A DNA stretch of 53,689 nt from an uncultured Bacteroidales bacterium (GCA_900317885.1 ONIM01000010.1:1-53689), one strand, 5' to 3'. Shown: positions 33,452 through 41,910, numbered from the stretch's first letter. Program-made: numbers and translations. Notes: a model not told the origin generated them from the sequence alone.

Positions 33452-34879
33452 TTATTTCACTTCCTGTCCCGTAAGGGTATATACCTTCTCTCCTCGGAGA
33501 ATGAAGATTTGGCCGTCACGGAGGATCTTAGTGGTTTTGGCATTGGCCTTGGTGTTTTCAATAGCTTGCGGGCGATCAGATTTACCGATGATGTTTAATT
33601 TACCCCAAACAGGGTGAGCCTTGTAAGTTGTGACACTCTCATCCGGGACATAGACAGGTGCTTCGGTTGAAACCTCGTAGAAAGTCTTATCTTCAACTGC
33701 CGGTGGCAGTACGGCGTCCACATTCATCTGACTGATTTTCGAGCAGAGCGCAAAGCAGTTATCACCTATTGATTGAACCGAAGCCGGCATAGACAAGTTA
33801 TTCAAATAGGTGCAGCCATAGAAAGCGCCTGCTCCTATTTCCGTTACGCCTGCAGGGATTTCGATATTCTCCAATGCGTGGCAGTTATAGAATGCCCAGT
33901 TGCCGATTCGGCGCAATGCGTCTCCTGCAAAGTTGACACTACCTAAACTGCGGCAATCTTCGAACGCACGATCATCAATTTCTGTTACTCCTGCCGGTAT
34001 TACGACAGAGTTTAGTTTGATACATTCAGCCACTGAATTATAACTGATATGTGTTAGTCCAGCAGGCAATACTAATTGCTGCAGATTGTAACAACCTTTG
34101 AATGCCTCATCCGTAAACTCCGTGTTCGTTACACCGGACACGTCTAATGTTTGGAGAGTCTTGTAAGAACGATTGATGAATAACAAGGCTTTCCCCGATA
34201 ACTCACCGCCATTGACTACTACATGGGTTAAGATCTTAGTATAATAAGACCAATCATCTTCTAAAATGTCAAAGAATACCGCAGGAGCCTCCACATAAGT
34301 CAAACCAGTGCAACTAGAGAAGGCAAAATTTCCAATACTTGTAACGCTATTAGGAATGGTCACAGAGGTCAAACCGATGCAATTCCAGAAAGCATTACCA
34401 GCAATGGATTCTATGCCATCCGGGATGGTGTATGCTCCTGAAAAAGAGGTTGGCATGTACGCAAATACATGTGCATTATATACAGGAGAGGTCAAACCGG
34501 TGCATTCCCGAAATGCCATATTTTCTATGATGGTGACGCTATTAGGAATGGTCACAGAGGTCAAACCGGTGCAATGATAGAAAGCTTCTTTTCCAATGGT
34601 GGTGACACTATTGGGAATGGTTACAGAGGTCAAACCGGTGCAATATCTGAAAGCATAACTTCCAATGCTTGTGACGCTATAAGTCACAGACTTGTAGGTC
34701 ACAGATGCTGGGATGACAATATCGCCGGAATATTCGCCGCTGTTTGGCGAAGTAACTTCTACTCTATGGTTTGTGAGAAGGTAGTAATACAAATCGCCGA
34801 TTTGGACTTCATTTCCAGCAAACATTGTTCCTATGCTAGCTGCTACAGCGAGCAATAGGGTTAAAAGTTTTGTTTTCAT
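33452..34879 (-). CDS. Secreted BspA-type leucine-rich repeat (LRR_5) protein with C-terminal tail
   Basis: The start at 34879 (MKTKLLTLLLAVAASIGTMF) gives 475 residues. About eight LRR_5 units follow, with near-identical cores CTGLTSVTIPNSVT.IG..AF. Between the repeats lies a diverged stretch around residues 195-270. The end carries the KILRDGQ...YTLTGQEV tail shared with the S37 and 1307-aa proteins. BspA-like proteins act in surface adhesion. Units CTGLTSVTIPNSVT are repeated almost exactly in the DNA, allowing expansion or contraction. Confidence 0.88.
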   Translation of the reverse strand: MKTKLLTLLLAVAASIGTMFAGNEVQIGDLYYYLLTNHRVEVTSPNSGEYSGDIVIPASVTYKSVTYSVTSIGSYAFRYCTGLTSVTIPNSVTTIGKEAFYHCTGLTSVTIPNSVTIIENMAFRECTGLTSPVYNAHVFAYMPTSFSGAYTIPDGIESIAGNAFWNCIGLTSVTIPNSVTSIGNFAFSSCTGLTYVEAPAVFFDILEDDWSYYTKILTHVVVNGGELSGKALLFINRSYKTLQTLDVSGVTNTEFTDEAFKGCYNLQQLVLPAGLTHISYNSVAECIKLNSVVIPAGVTEIDDRAFEDCRSLGSVNFAGDALRRIGNWAFYNCHALENIEIPAGVTEIGAGAFYGCTYLNNLSMPASVQSIGDNCFALCSKISQMNVDAVLPPAVEDKTFYEVSTEAPVYVPDESVTTYKAHPVWGKLNIIGKSDRPQAIENTKANAKTTKILRDGQIFILRGEKVYTLTGQEVK

Positions 34880-34936
34880 AATGATATTGTTGTTAATAAT
34901 ATGCACAATAAAAGCGTGCGCTTTCGTTCACTTTAT

Positions 34937-35076
34937 TTGATACTTTGAGGTCCTAGACTTACCTTACTTATTCAAATAAATGCACGGAAAACCCACGCTG
35001 ATACGTGAGCGTGCATAAACCGTACTTGAATAAGTAATGATTCTTTGTAAACTTGTCTAGGGTTTCAAAGCATCAA
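34937..35076. repeat. 140-bp nested inverted repeat between genes
   Basis: Outer arms of 22 bases (34937-34958 and 35055-35076) match at 18 positions. Middle arms TTACTTATTCAA / TTGAATAAGTAA (34964-34975, 35026-35037) are perfect. Inner arms ATGCACG / CGTGCAT (34980-34986, 35010-35016) are perfect. Three of the four outer mismatches are G-U pairs if read as plus-strand RNA, but only one is on the minus strand. No ORF is inside. Confidence 0.85.
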
Positions 35077-35134
35077 GTTGGGCTTATTACGCTATTTCTT
35101 TGCGCGACGCTTCGCGCTTATATTTCTATATTTC

Positions 35135-35181
35135 TCACCGCTTTTTTACGCTGTCGGTGCCAGCGGTGGTTGAGTTATAAA
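35135..35181. repeat. Dispersed repeat, copy 1 (other copy at 35730-35772)
   Basis: TCACCGCTTTTTTACGCTGT and the following CGGTGCCAGCGGT...GTTATAAA recur almost exactly at 35730-35772. Each lies just downstream of a minus-strand gene and can fold (ACCGCT...AGCGGT), so it may be a mobile terminator-like sequence. Confidence 0.7.
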
Positions 35182-35232
35182 CTAATATCCAACAGATGGC
35201 CGATTAGTTTATTATTAGCAAGATAAACTATA

Positions 35233-35478
35233 CTATATACGTTCTCTAATACGATAGCGGACGTAATACAGAGTTTTACCATCTACACAATACCGATTGA
35301 AATATTCAGGGGCTGCGACAGATACTGAATTTTGCAGATTTAGCGCAAAATACCTAAATATATCACGCATGTACATAACGGCGTAGTCTTCCTCGCCGAA
35401 ATAGCCCTGTTCAACTAACTCTTTTACACTTTCTTCAAACTGCAAAAGAGCTTGCTTGGTGTAAACAACTTCTTTCAT
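35233..35478 (-). CDS. RelE/ParE-like toxin, apparently C-terminally truncated
   Basis: The 81-residue protein has the family pattern: TKQALLQFEESVKELVEQGY, a DYAVMYMRDIFRYF helix and YFNRYCVDGKTLYYVRYRI. Related Bacteroidota toxins continue for about 20 more residues with an NKRTTWYI(F/T)F strand; here the frame stops after RIRERI. Its ATG overlaps the stop of the small upstream gene as ATGA, typical of an antitoxin-toxin pair. It may be inactive. Confidence 0.6.
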   Translation of the reverse strand: MKEVVYTKQALLQFEESVKELVEQGYFGEEDYAVMYMRDIFRYFALNLQNSVSVAAPEYFNRYCVDGKTLYYVRYRIRERI

Positions 35479-35618
35479 TGGAACATAGCACGAATGCGCG
35501 GTTCAAGGAAAGCGATTGCTTCATCGGCAGTATAGTACTTTTTCTGCACATTTCCGGTACCTATTGCATCTGTTGTAATAGGTGCTTCTTGGGGTTGATT
35601 TTTAACGTCTGTTTGCAT
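35475..35618 (-). CDS. Putative antitoxin (47 aa) coupled to the RelE/ParE-like gene
   Basis: ATG at 35618, 47 codons, ending KKYYTADEAIAFLEPRIRAMFQ. The first half looks disordered (Gln, Thr, Pro) and the second half helical, fitting a small antitoxin with a toxin-binding C-terminus. The stop overlaps the next start (ATGA). It is the first gene after the promoter at 35651-35681. Assignment rests on operon layout. Confidence 0.6.
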   Translation of the reverse strand: MQTDVKNQPQEAPITTDAIGTGNVQKKYYTADEAIAFLEPRIRAMFQ

Positions 35619-35650
35619 AGTCGTTCTTGTTTTCTAAACCTTTGCGGGTG

Positions 35651-35681
35651 CAAAGGTACACAAAAAAAATGACATACGCAA
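35651..35681 (-). promoter_or_regulatory. Terminator-embedded promoter of the toxin-antitoxin-like pair
   Basis: Minus-strand TTGC (35678-35681), 19 bp, TACCTTTG (35651-35658). The -33 box sits in the loop of an AAATGGCATAC/GTATGTCATTT hairpin (35667-35698) whose U tract forms the spacer. The hairpin should terminate the 35765-36157 gene. Confidence 0.8.
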
Positions 35682-35729
35682 ATTTGTATGCCATTTTTAG
35701 AGAATTTATTCAATTTTTATTGATTTATG

Positions 35730-35772
35730 TCACCGCTTTTTACGCTGTCGGTGCCAGCGGTTAGTTATAAAT
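35730..35772. repeat. Dispersed repeat, copy 2
   Basis: Near-identical to 35135-35181. Its right end overlaps the stop codon (35765-35767) of the gene upstream on the minus strand. Confidence 0.7.
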
Positions 35773-36157
35773 CTCCAGACCAGCCGTGACCTAAGTCCCA
35801 GTGTTCGTCGTATTTGAATTCGAAGTACGGTAGGGCGAAGTATTTTTCCAACAATGCGGTCAACTCCTCCTCTATGTCCTTTGCCCACTGACCGACAAAG
35901 ACCACAAAATGATCCACTGCCCATGCCACACGCCCACGAGTATTTTGCCGATGATCAGGTTCTTCGTAGTTAATGACCTTTATTCCGCTAGCTTTTGCAT
36001 CCTCTACCATCTTTGGCGTCAGTTCTTTCTTGTACACACCGAAGAAATCGTGCTCCTCCGGGTCGTACCAAAAGATCCCCACCGCCGGCATGGGCTCATC
36101 GAAGGACTTCATATCCTTCATAATGGCTTCTTTTTCGCTATGTGTTAAAGTGGTCAT
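35765..36157 (-). CDS. Conserved hypothetical protein (130 aa)
   Basis: The start at 36157 (MTTLTHSEKEAIMKDMKSFD) is chosen because earlier in-frame codons lie in the promoter. The protein has clear conserved-looking blocks: MPAVGIFWYDPEEHDFFGVY, NTRGRVAWAVDHFVVFVGQW and YFEFKYDEHWDLGHGWSGDL at the end. I have seen the same C-terminus in other Bacteroidales hypotheticals, often beside toxin-antitoxin genes. Function unknown. Confidence 0.75.
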   Translation of the reverse strand: MTTLTHSEKEAIMKDMKSFDEPMPAVGIFWYDPEEHDFFGVYKKELTPKMVEDAKASGIKVINYEEPDHRQNTRGRVAWAVDHFVVFVGQWAKDIEEELTALLEKYFALPYFEFKYDEHWDLGHGWSGDL

Positions 36158-36182
36158 ATTCTCTATCAAACCTTTGCGGCTG

Positions 36183-36213
36183 CAAAGGTACACAAAAAAA
36201 ATGACATACGCAA
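36183..36213 (-). promoter_or_regulatory. Terminator-embedded promoter of the 35765-36157 gene
   Basis: Minus-strand TTGC (36210-36213), 19 bp, TACCTTTG (36183-36190). It has the same ATGGCATAC...GTATGTCAT hairpin (36199-36230) as at 35667. CCTTTGC and GCAAAGG around 36171-36188 form a further palindrome at the start site. Confidence 0.8.
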
Positions 36214-36289
36214 ATTTGTATGCCATTTTTTTATTCATTACAGAGTGTTTATGTAATAAAGGCAATAGGAAATACGCTTCATAGGCCGG

Positions 36290-37186
36290 TTAGAAATACT
36301 TAAATGCTACAATATGACCCCATGCCAGATTGTTCCGGATGAGAAAATAGCCCCCGTTACCGTATTCAAAAACATAATAATTGTCCTTCGAGTTAAAATC
36401 AATCGTTCCTCCCATGGGCACAAGTTTAGCCGTTTTTCCTTTATTATTGTCAAATTCTTCCCAAAGGGACTCGGTGGATGTAGAAGAGCGAACGGTTGTG
36501 GGGTACACATTATACAGCATCCATGTCTTATACCTGAACTCCATCCCTTTCTCCCATCTTTCTTTCTCCGACATTCGGACTCCGAGTCCGCTGGAGATGG
36601 AGGAGGCAAACAGTTCCAATTCGTAGTTGCCGGGTATAAACCATCCGTCGCCCAACTTTAGCGCCCAGTCAATAGAACTAAAATATACAGGAAGCGAAAC
36701 TCCGTTTTCCTCGCAGTAGTCAATGATCATTTGTTGGTCTTGCGCACCGTATCCGGTCATCATGGGAGCGACTTTACGAAGCATTTCGCGCTCTTGTTTC
36801 TCATTAATCTTCGAGATATACATCAGCGGCATAGACGGAAGCCATTCCATAACGACGTCGAACAGTTCATCCGCCTGGTTTTTATATCCCTCAACAGGCG
36901 TAATATCGATTTTATATTTGGACATTATAGCCTTCTCGTCTCTTAGATCGATCTTGCTATACGTCTTTTTGTGGCTTTTAATATCCTTCATATCCCTTGC
37001 GATGGATTTCTCCGTAGAATAGCCGCCCGCGGGCGACATAATGAGTCCGTGCGCACCCGTCTGGTCCACAAACACAACCACAGAAGGAATGCCCGTCTGC
37101 GGATCAAAGAACCAGTCGCCAACCTCATAAGCGTTCACAAGTGTCGATAGCGCGATAAACGCGACAAGTAGAAAATTCTTTTTCAT
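36290..37186 (-). CDS. Secreted hypothetical protein
   Basis: The start at 37186 (MKKNFLLVAFIALSTLVNAY) gives 298 residues with a signal peptide. The mature part begins EVGDWFFDPQTGIPSVVVFV; this EVGD-x-F-D--TG-PG-VF-V pattern and MSPAGGYSTEK resemble Bacteroidales secreted proteins with a fimbrillin-like or DUF1566-like N-terminus, but I cannot assign a family. The C-terminus ends NNLAWGHIVAFKYF. It lies 19 bases after the protease gene on the same strand. Confidence 0.7.
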   Translation of the reverse strand: MKKNFLLVAFIALSTLVNAYEVGDWFFDPQTGIPSVVVFVDQTGAHGLIMSPAGGYSTEKSIARDMKDIKSHKKTYSKIDLRDEKAIMSKYKIDITPVEGYKNQADELFDVVMEWLPSMPLMYISKINEKQEREMLRKVAPMMTGYGAQDQQMIIDYCEENGVSLPVYFSSIDWALKLGDGWFIPGNYELELFASSISSGLGVRMSEKERWEKGMEFRYKTWMLYNVYPTTVRSSTSTESLWEEFDNNKGKTAKLVPMGGTIDFNSKDNYYVFEYGNGGYFLIRNNLAWGHIVAFKYF

Positions 37187-37205
37187 GATCTTTACTATTT
37201 TGTTT

Positions 37206-38690
37206 TTACCAAGCGAGGCCGAGGGTGAGGCCGACGCCGTGCTGGAGGTACTGGTTGAGATTGACTCTTCCGGTAATGGTTTTGAGGGGTTGTATAGCAA
37301 GCGTGCCGCTATTCCAGAGCCAGTTCATGTCGTAATGGAGTCCAATGACAAACTCGCTTGATTTCGATTTTGAAGGGATACGCCAATCCAAACCAATACG
37401 CGTGTCGGTAGCAATAGCCACCTTGGTATTAAAGGCGTCACCGTTAAAGAACGGTCCGGCGGATGCGCTTTGGTTGATTCGCGGAGCAAGAATGAATTTC
37501 CCTATCTGGATAGGCACCTGAGCACCGAGATAGACGCCGAACATAGGTCCTGCGTTGAGTGCTTGCGTGCCCGAATTAACGGCCTCCGCCATCAAAGCGG
37601 CTATTTGCACTCCCGTAGAAATGTAGCCCAGCCAATCGTGCCCAATCTGGATTCCCACCAATTGGTTCAAGCCCAAATAGTTATCATATAGCAGAAGAAT
37701 GTGATTCATATTGTCCAGATCGGTCACAACGTGCGGAGCGGAAGCCTCATATTTCTTTGCACTTTTCCCTTTATACTCCACCAGACTATCACGGACAGCA
37801 AGTGTGCGCAGAGCCGGGTCGAAGGGCAAATGCCAATCCGTCTCCCTTAAATCTTTTTGAACCGAATCCGGCAGATGGCGGAAGACAAACAACCAATCTT
37901 CGCCGGAGAGGTTCTGAAGGGGTTCCAGCTCCGGGTGTGTGGCGGCTTTCGGCGAAGCCAAGGTCGTCAAGAAAGCCTGAACATCTTCTTTTCCGATCGC
38001 CAGCCCCACTCCTTCGCGATAGAAAGCCTTCCAGGTGTTGATACCTAAGATCTCATATTTGCCTTCGGCATTCTTGAGCAAGAGCGGTCCACCGCTGCTA
38101 CCGGGATCGATAGACGCGGTATGCTGAATGATACGCGAAGCGCGCTCACGGGCATCGACATCCACGCGGGCGTTGGAGATGCTTCCGCGCGTGAGTTGCC
38201 ATGAGGGTTTGCCGGCCAAGCCGGGAAAGCCCGCCGCTACGATAGATAGGTCTTCGTCAATCTCACCGGCATAAAGCGGCAGCGCGATCATCTCACACTC
38301 GGCAGGAAGAGCAACCGCCGCCAAGTCCGTTTCGCCGATATTCGCCACTTCGCAATGTTCGTAGCGGAGCGTTTTCTCGTGGAGTTGGAAAGTGATGGTT
38401 GCTTTCTCGGCGTAGCCGATGACATGTAGGTTGGTGAGCACATATTTCTTACCACCCTGCTCCACTACGACACCCGAACCAAAGGTTCCTTCGTTCTTAT
38501 AGGCCGTCAAAGCCTGCGAGGCACTCCTCATTCCAGCGCGCGCCATGTACAAAGAGTAATCCGCCATCATCGCTCTTTCCGAGTCCGCAAACTCAGGAGA
38601 AACGATACATACGCTGTGTCGCAGTCCTTGTGCGGACGCCGAAAAAAGGACCAAGAGCAGCATTGCTGCCAAAGAGTAGAAACGTTTCAT
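37206..38690 (-). CDS. Secreted trypsin-like serine protease with C-terminal barrel-like region
   Basis: The start at 38690 (MKRFYSLAAMLLLVLFSASA) gives 494 residues. A chymotrypsin-fold protease domain spans about residues 60-255, with His89 (TNLHVIG), Asp122 (ETDLAAV) and Ser199 (DPGSSGGP). After a linker, residues about 340-494 alternate hydrophobic and Gly/aromatic strands (AGPMFGVYLGAQVPIQIGKF, FVIGLHYDMNWLWNSG) and end in GVGLTLGLAW, as in outer-membrane barrels. It may be a protease anchored by its own barrel, recalling omptin or autotransporter logic, but the domain order differs from both. Confidence 0.75.
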   Translation of the reverse strand: MKRFYSLAAMLLLVLFSASAQGLRHSVCIVSPEFADSERAMMADYSLYMARAGMRSASQALTAYKNEGTFGSGVVVEQGGKKYVLTNLHVIGYAEKATITFQLHEKTLRYEHCEVANIGETDLAAVALPAECEMIALPLYAGEIDEDLSIVAAGFPGLAGKPSWQLTRGSISNARVDVDARERASRIIQHTASIDPGSSGGPLLLKNAEGKYEILGINTWKAFYREGVGLAIGKEDVQAFLTTLASPKAATHPELEPLQNLSGEDWLFVFRHLPDSVQKDLRETDWHLPFDPALRTLAVRDSLVEYKGKSAKKYEASAPHVVTDLDNMNHILLLYDNYLGLNQLVGIQIGHDWLGYISTGVQIAALMAEAVNSGTQALNAGPMFGVYLGAQVPIQIGKFILAPRINQSASAGPFFNGDAFNTKVAIATDTRIGLDWRIPSKSKSSEFVIGLHYDMNWLWNSGTLAIQPLKTITGRVNLNQYLQHGVGLTLGLAW

Positions 38691-38700
38691 ATAAGGAAAA

Positions 38701-39438
38701 TTATTCGTCGTCGCCAACTACGCCATTAGACACTGAATCGGTCTTGATCTCCGGAATGATTTTTGCGGGTTCTTCCGTTTTCTTGCCACCTGCCATTTCG
38801 TCCAAGATATACTGCATGTCCGAGCCTTTGAGTTTGCCTTTCTTGATAGCTGTAGCGATCTCTTCATTCTCGGCAAACAGTTTCGCTGCCGCTTTCTTCA
38901 TTGCCATAAAACTGCCATTCACCATTGCCAATTCTGCCAGTTCCAACTCCGGGCGGACGAGATAATAGAGGGTTGGGGTGTCCGGTCCGTTTCCACCTAC
39001 AAACTTAATAAAATTCAAATCGCCTGTTTTCTTATCCATCTGGTAGTTCTGCTCGCACTCAAAAATCACACCCCAAGCGCTGCCCATAACGGGATTTCCC
39101 CACTGGTGCTCGCTCTGCATGAATGATTTGCGGGCGTGGATATAATACAACACGTGCTTCTTGTCCGGGAAATCCTTGTGCCAGATTTTAATGCCGATAA
39201 TATCCGCCGCCTCTATATTGATGTGTCCTTTATCCTCTGCATTCTTTTTTGCTCCGAGTTTGCTTTTGCCGACGCGGGGCAACTCCAGCTCCGCGAACTC
39301 TTCGGAATGTCCGTCCTTAAAATACACCTCTCCCGGGTAGTAATGAGGCGTGAGCAAGCTCATTTGTGTAATAAACTGCGCGTGAAGCGCTACGCTGACA
39401 AAGACTGCTGCCAGAACAAGAAGAAATCTTTTTTTCAT
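38701..39438 (-). CDS. Secreted hypothetical protein
   Basis: The start at 39438 (MKKRFLLVLAAVFVSVALHA) gives 245 residues with a signal peptide. The mature part has YYPGEVYFKDGHSEEFAELELP near residue 35 and an acidic, Lys-rich C-terminus (KTEEPAKIIPEIKTD). A beta-sandwich-like N-terminal half is suggested. It lies 10 bases before the protease gene, so the two and 36290-37186 probably form one operon of secreted proteins from the promoter at 39469-39499. Confidence 0.72.
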   Translation of the reverse strand: MKKRFLLVLAAVFVSVALHAQFITQMSLLTPHYYPGEVYFKDGHSEEFAELELPRVGKSKLGAKKNAEDKGHINIEAADIIGIKIWHKDFPDKKHVLYYIHARKSFMQSEHQWGNPVMGSAWGVIFECEQNYQMDKKTGDLNFIKFVGGNGPDTPTLYYLVRPELELAELAMVNGSFMAMKKAAAKLFAENEEIATAIKKGKLKGSDMQYILDEMAGGKKTEEPAKIIPEIKTDSVSNGVVGDDE

Positions 39439-39468
39439 AAATTTGAACGTTTTATTAACAATTCGCTG

Positions 39469-39499
39469 CAAAATTACACAAAAAAAATGACATACGCAA
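39469..39499 (-). promoter_or_regulatory. Terminator-embedded promoter of the secreted-protein operon
   Basis: Minus-strand TTGC (39496-39499), 19 bp, TAATTTTG (39469-39476). The hairpin ATGGCATAC...GTATGTCAT with U tract (39485-39516) lies 29 bases after the aqpZ stop and holds the -33 box in its loop. Confidence 0.8.
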
Positions 39500-39545
39500 A
39501 TTTGTATGCCATTTTTTGAGATTTTTCGAGAGATCGAAAGTGCTC

Positions 39546-40259
39546 TTATTTCTTGCAGTTTCCTTCGCAGGTGATGTACTTGTAGCAAAGGCCTGCGAGG
39601 GCTGCGCCAACGAGCGGAGCAACGATGAAGAGCCAGAGCTGCGGGAGAGCGAGTGCGTTCTCGGAGAAGAGTGCCTGCGAGATCGAACGAGCCGGGTTAA
39701 CCGAAGTGTTGGTCAACGGAATAGAGATCAAGTGGATGAGGGTCAGAGTCAGACCGATTGCCAGACCACCGAAAGCACCGTTAGCGTGCTTGCTGTCCGT
39801 CACGCCGAGGATGACCATGAGGAAGACAAACGTCAGGACGCACTCGGTAGCGAAAGCACCCCATACATTCGTCTGGAGGTAACCTGCCTCTACATCTGCA
39901 GCAGAGAAGAAATCGCCGTAGCCGTTCGCAGCGAACGTACCGATCTCCATACCTGCGGATTTAGCGATACCAAAGAGGATAGCAGCCGCAGCGATAGCGC
40001 CGAGGATCTGTGCGCACCAATAGCAGAACATCTCTTTTGCGGACATACGACCGTTGACAAAAACACCCAGGCTGACAGCGGGGTTGAGATGTGCGCCACT
40101 AATGTGGCCGATTCCGTAAGCCGCAGCGACAATCGTCAGACCGAACGCGAGGGCTACGCCCAGAAAACCAACATGTCCAAACAGGGCCGTTCCACAACCG
40201 CCCAGAACCAAAACTGCCGTTCCGAAGAACTCTGCAGCAAACTTGTTACATAATTTCAT
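39546..40259 (-). CDS. aqpZ: Aquaporin Z (MIP family)
   Basis: 237 residues, six membrane helices and two half-helices with NPA motifs in SGAHLNPAVS near residue 57 and NTSVNPARS near 185. The selectivity-filter Arg follows the second NPA. AEFFGTAVLVLGGCGTALF at the N-terminus is the aquaporin Z type. It conducts water across the inner membrane. The C-terminus has two Cys (ITCEGNCKK). Confidence 0.93.
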   Translation of the reverse strand: MKLCNKFAAEFFGTAVLVLGGCGTALFGHVGFLGVALAFGLTIVAAAYGIGHISGAHLNPAVSLGVFVNGRMSAKEMFCYWCAQILGAIAAAAILFGIAKSAGMEIGTFAANGYGDFFSAADVEAGYLQTNVWGAFATECVLTFVFLMVILGVTDSKHANGAFGGLAIGLTLTLIHLISIPLTNTSVNPARSISQALFSENALALPQLWLFIVAPLVGAALAGLCYKYITCEGNCKK

Positions 40260-40299
40260 TTTGTTTTATTATTTAAGGGTTAAACAATAAATTGCTTTT

Positions 40300-41736
40300 T
40301 TATCCGACAGAGCCTTCGAGACTCACTTGCAGAAGTTTCTGCGCCTCGACGGCAAACTCCATCGGGAGCTTGTCCATGACCTCTTTGGCGTAACCGTTGA
40401 CGATGAGTCCGACGGCGTCCTCGAGGGATATACCCCGCTGCTGGCAGTAGAAGAGCTGATCCTCGTTGATCTTGGAGGTCGTTGCCTCATGTTCGACGGT
40501 CGCCGTGGGGTTGGAGATGATCATGTCGGGGAAAGTGTGCGCGCCGCATTTATCACCCAAGAGGAGCGAGTCGCACTGACTGTAATTACGCGCGTTCTCG
40601 GCATGGATACCCATCTTCACGAGTCCCCGGTACGCGTTTTGGCTATGGCCCGCAGAGATACCTTTGGAGACGATACGGGAGCGGGTGTTTTTGCCGATGT
40701 GGATCATCTTCGTTCCGGTATCTGCCTGCTGGTAGTTATTAGTGAGGGCTACGGAGTAGAACTCCGCCGAGGAGTTATCGCCGCGGAGGATGCAGGAGGG
40801 GTATTTCCAAGTGATGGCAGAGCCTGTCTCGACCTGTGTCCAAGAGAGGCGCGCGTTCTCGTGGGTGATGCCGCGTTTGGTGACAAAATTATAGATACCG
40901 CCCTTGCCGTTCTTGTCGCCGGGGTACCAGTTCTGGACAGTCGAATACTTGACTTCAGCATCCTTATGAACGATGATCTCCACGATGGCTGCGTGGAGCT
41001 GGTTTTCGTCTCGCATCGGCGCCGTACATCCCTCTAAATAAGAGAGATACGCCGCCTCGTCGGCGATGAGAAGGGTTCGCTCAAACTGACCCGTGTTGCC
41101 GGCATTGATGCGGAAATAGGTGCTCAGTTCCATCGGGCAACGAACGCCCTTGGGGACATAGACAAACGAACCATCGGAGAAGACAGCGGAGTTGAGCGCC
41201 GCATAGAAATTATCGGAAGGCGGAACGACCGAACCGAGGTATTTCTGAACGAGTTCAGGGTACTCACGCACAGCTTCGGAGATCGAGCAGAAGATGATAC
41301 CTTTCTCGGCGAGGGTCTGGCGGAAAGTGGTCTTGACAGAGACAGAGTCCATGACCGCATCAACCGCCATGTTTCCTGCGAGTGCTGCGCGCTCCTCCAG
41401 AGGGATACCGAGTTTGTCGAAGGTCTTCATGATCTCCGCGTCGATTTCCTGATTTTCGTCTTTCGACTTTTTTGTCTTCGGAGCGGCGTAATAGGAGATA
41501 GCTTGGAAGTCAATCTCCGGGATATTGAGGTGCGCCCACGTAGGGAGCTTCATGGTCTGCCACTTGCGGAAGGCCTTGAGGCGGAACTCGAGGAGCCACT
41601 CGGGTTCGTGCTTCTTCGCAGAGATAAGCCGAACGATGTCTTCGTTCAGTCCTGCAGGGACAATTTCGGTTTCTACATCGGTGGTAAAACCGTATTTGTA
41701 GTCCTGCGAAGTGATATCTTGGATGATAGAATCCAA
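40300..41736 (-). CDS. sufB: Fe-S cluster assembly scaffold protein SufB
   Basis: 478 residues, full-length SufB, with YEYGFTTDV-type start ([13 protein letters not shown]), [24 protein letters not shown] near 280 and the conserved Cys/His region ([18 protein letters not shown]). No in-frame ATG precedes the conserved N-terminus; the frame begins with TTG at 41736, directly next to a heptamer array. A second array at 41451-41471 lies inside the gene. sufC, sufD and sufS are not next to it; the neighbour downstream is aqpZ. Confidence 0.92.
   Translation of the reverse strand: MDSIIQDITSQDYKYGFTTDVETEIVPAGLNEDIVRLISAKKHEPEWLLEFRLKAFRKWQTMKLPTWAHLNIPEIDFQAISYYAAPKTKKSKDENQEIDAEIMKTFDKLGIPLEERAALAGNMAVDAVMDSVSVKTTFRQTLAEKGIIFCSISEAVREYPELVQKYLGSVVPPSDNFYAALNSAVFSDGSFVYVPKGVRCPMELSTYFRINAGNTGQFERTLLIADEAAYLSYLEGCTAPMRDENQLHAAIVEIIVHKDAEVKYSTVQNWYPGDKNGKGGIYNFVTKRGITHENARLSWTQVETGSAITWKYPSCILRGDNSSAEFYSVALTNNYQQADTGTKMIHIGKNTRSRIVSKGISAGHSQNAYRGLVKMGIHAENARNYSQCDSLLLGDKCGAHTFPDMIISNPTATVEHEATTSKINEDQLFYCQQRGISLEDAVGLIVNGYAKEVMDKLPMEFAVEAQKLLQVSLEGSVG
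41451..41471. repeat. Heptamer array inside sufB
   Basis: GATTTTC, GTCTTTC, GACTTTT in register, with a further TTGTCTT. It encodes the KKSKDENQE part of the variable loop after YYAAPKT. Confidence 0.6.
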
Positions 41737-41741
41737 ATTAT

Positions 41742-41762
41742 GATTTATGATTTATGATTTTA
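41742..41762. repeat. Heptamer array at the sufB start
   Basis: GATTTAT, GATTTAT, GATTTTA, ending five bases from the presumed TTG start codon. Confidence 0.75.
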
Positions 41763-41769
41763 TAAAATT

Positions 41770-41797
41770 AAGAGCCACCCTTGGTCGGGCGGCTCTC
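41770..41797 (-). terminator. Terminator of tRNA-Cys
   Basis: On the minus strand AGAGCCGCCC pairs with GGGTGGCTCTT (one G-U), followed by AATTTTAT. It starts 3 bases after the tRNA 3' end. Confidence 0.75.
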
Positions 41798-41799
41798 TG

Positions 41800-41871
41800 A
41801 GGCCGGTAGCGGAGTCAAACCGCTCTATACGGTTTTGCAGACCGCTGACTAAGTCGCTCATCCAACCGGCC
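41800..41871 (-). tRNA. tRNA-Cys(GCA)
   Basis: 72 bases; acceptor GGCCGGT/ACCGGCC, discriminator U, anticodon loop CTGCAAA (anticodon GCA), T arm with TTTGACT loop. CCA is not encoded. Confidence 0.95.
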
Positions 41872-41910
41872 GGAGCGCGTTAGCGCGACTTCTCTTTCGA
41901 AAAGCGGGTG

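Noticed and set aside
34937-35076. Insertion sequence or transposase remnant
   Set aside because: No coding trace of a transposase and no target-site duplication; kept only as an inverted repeat of unknown nature.
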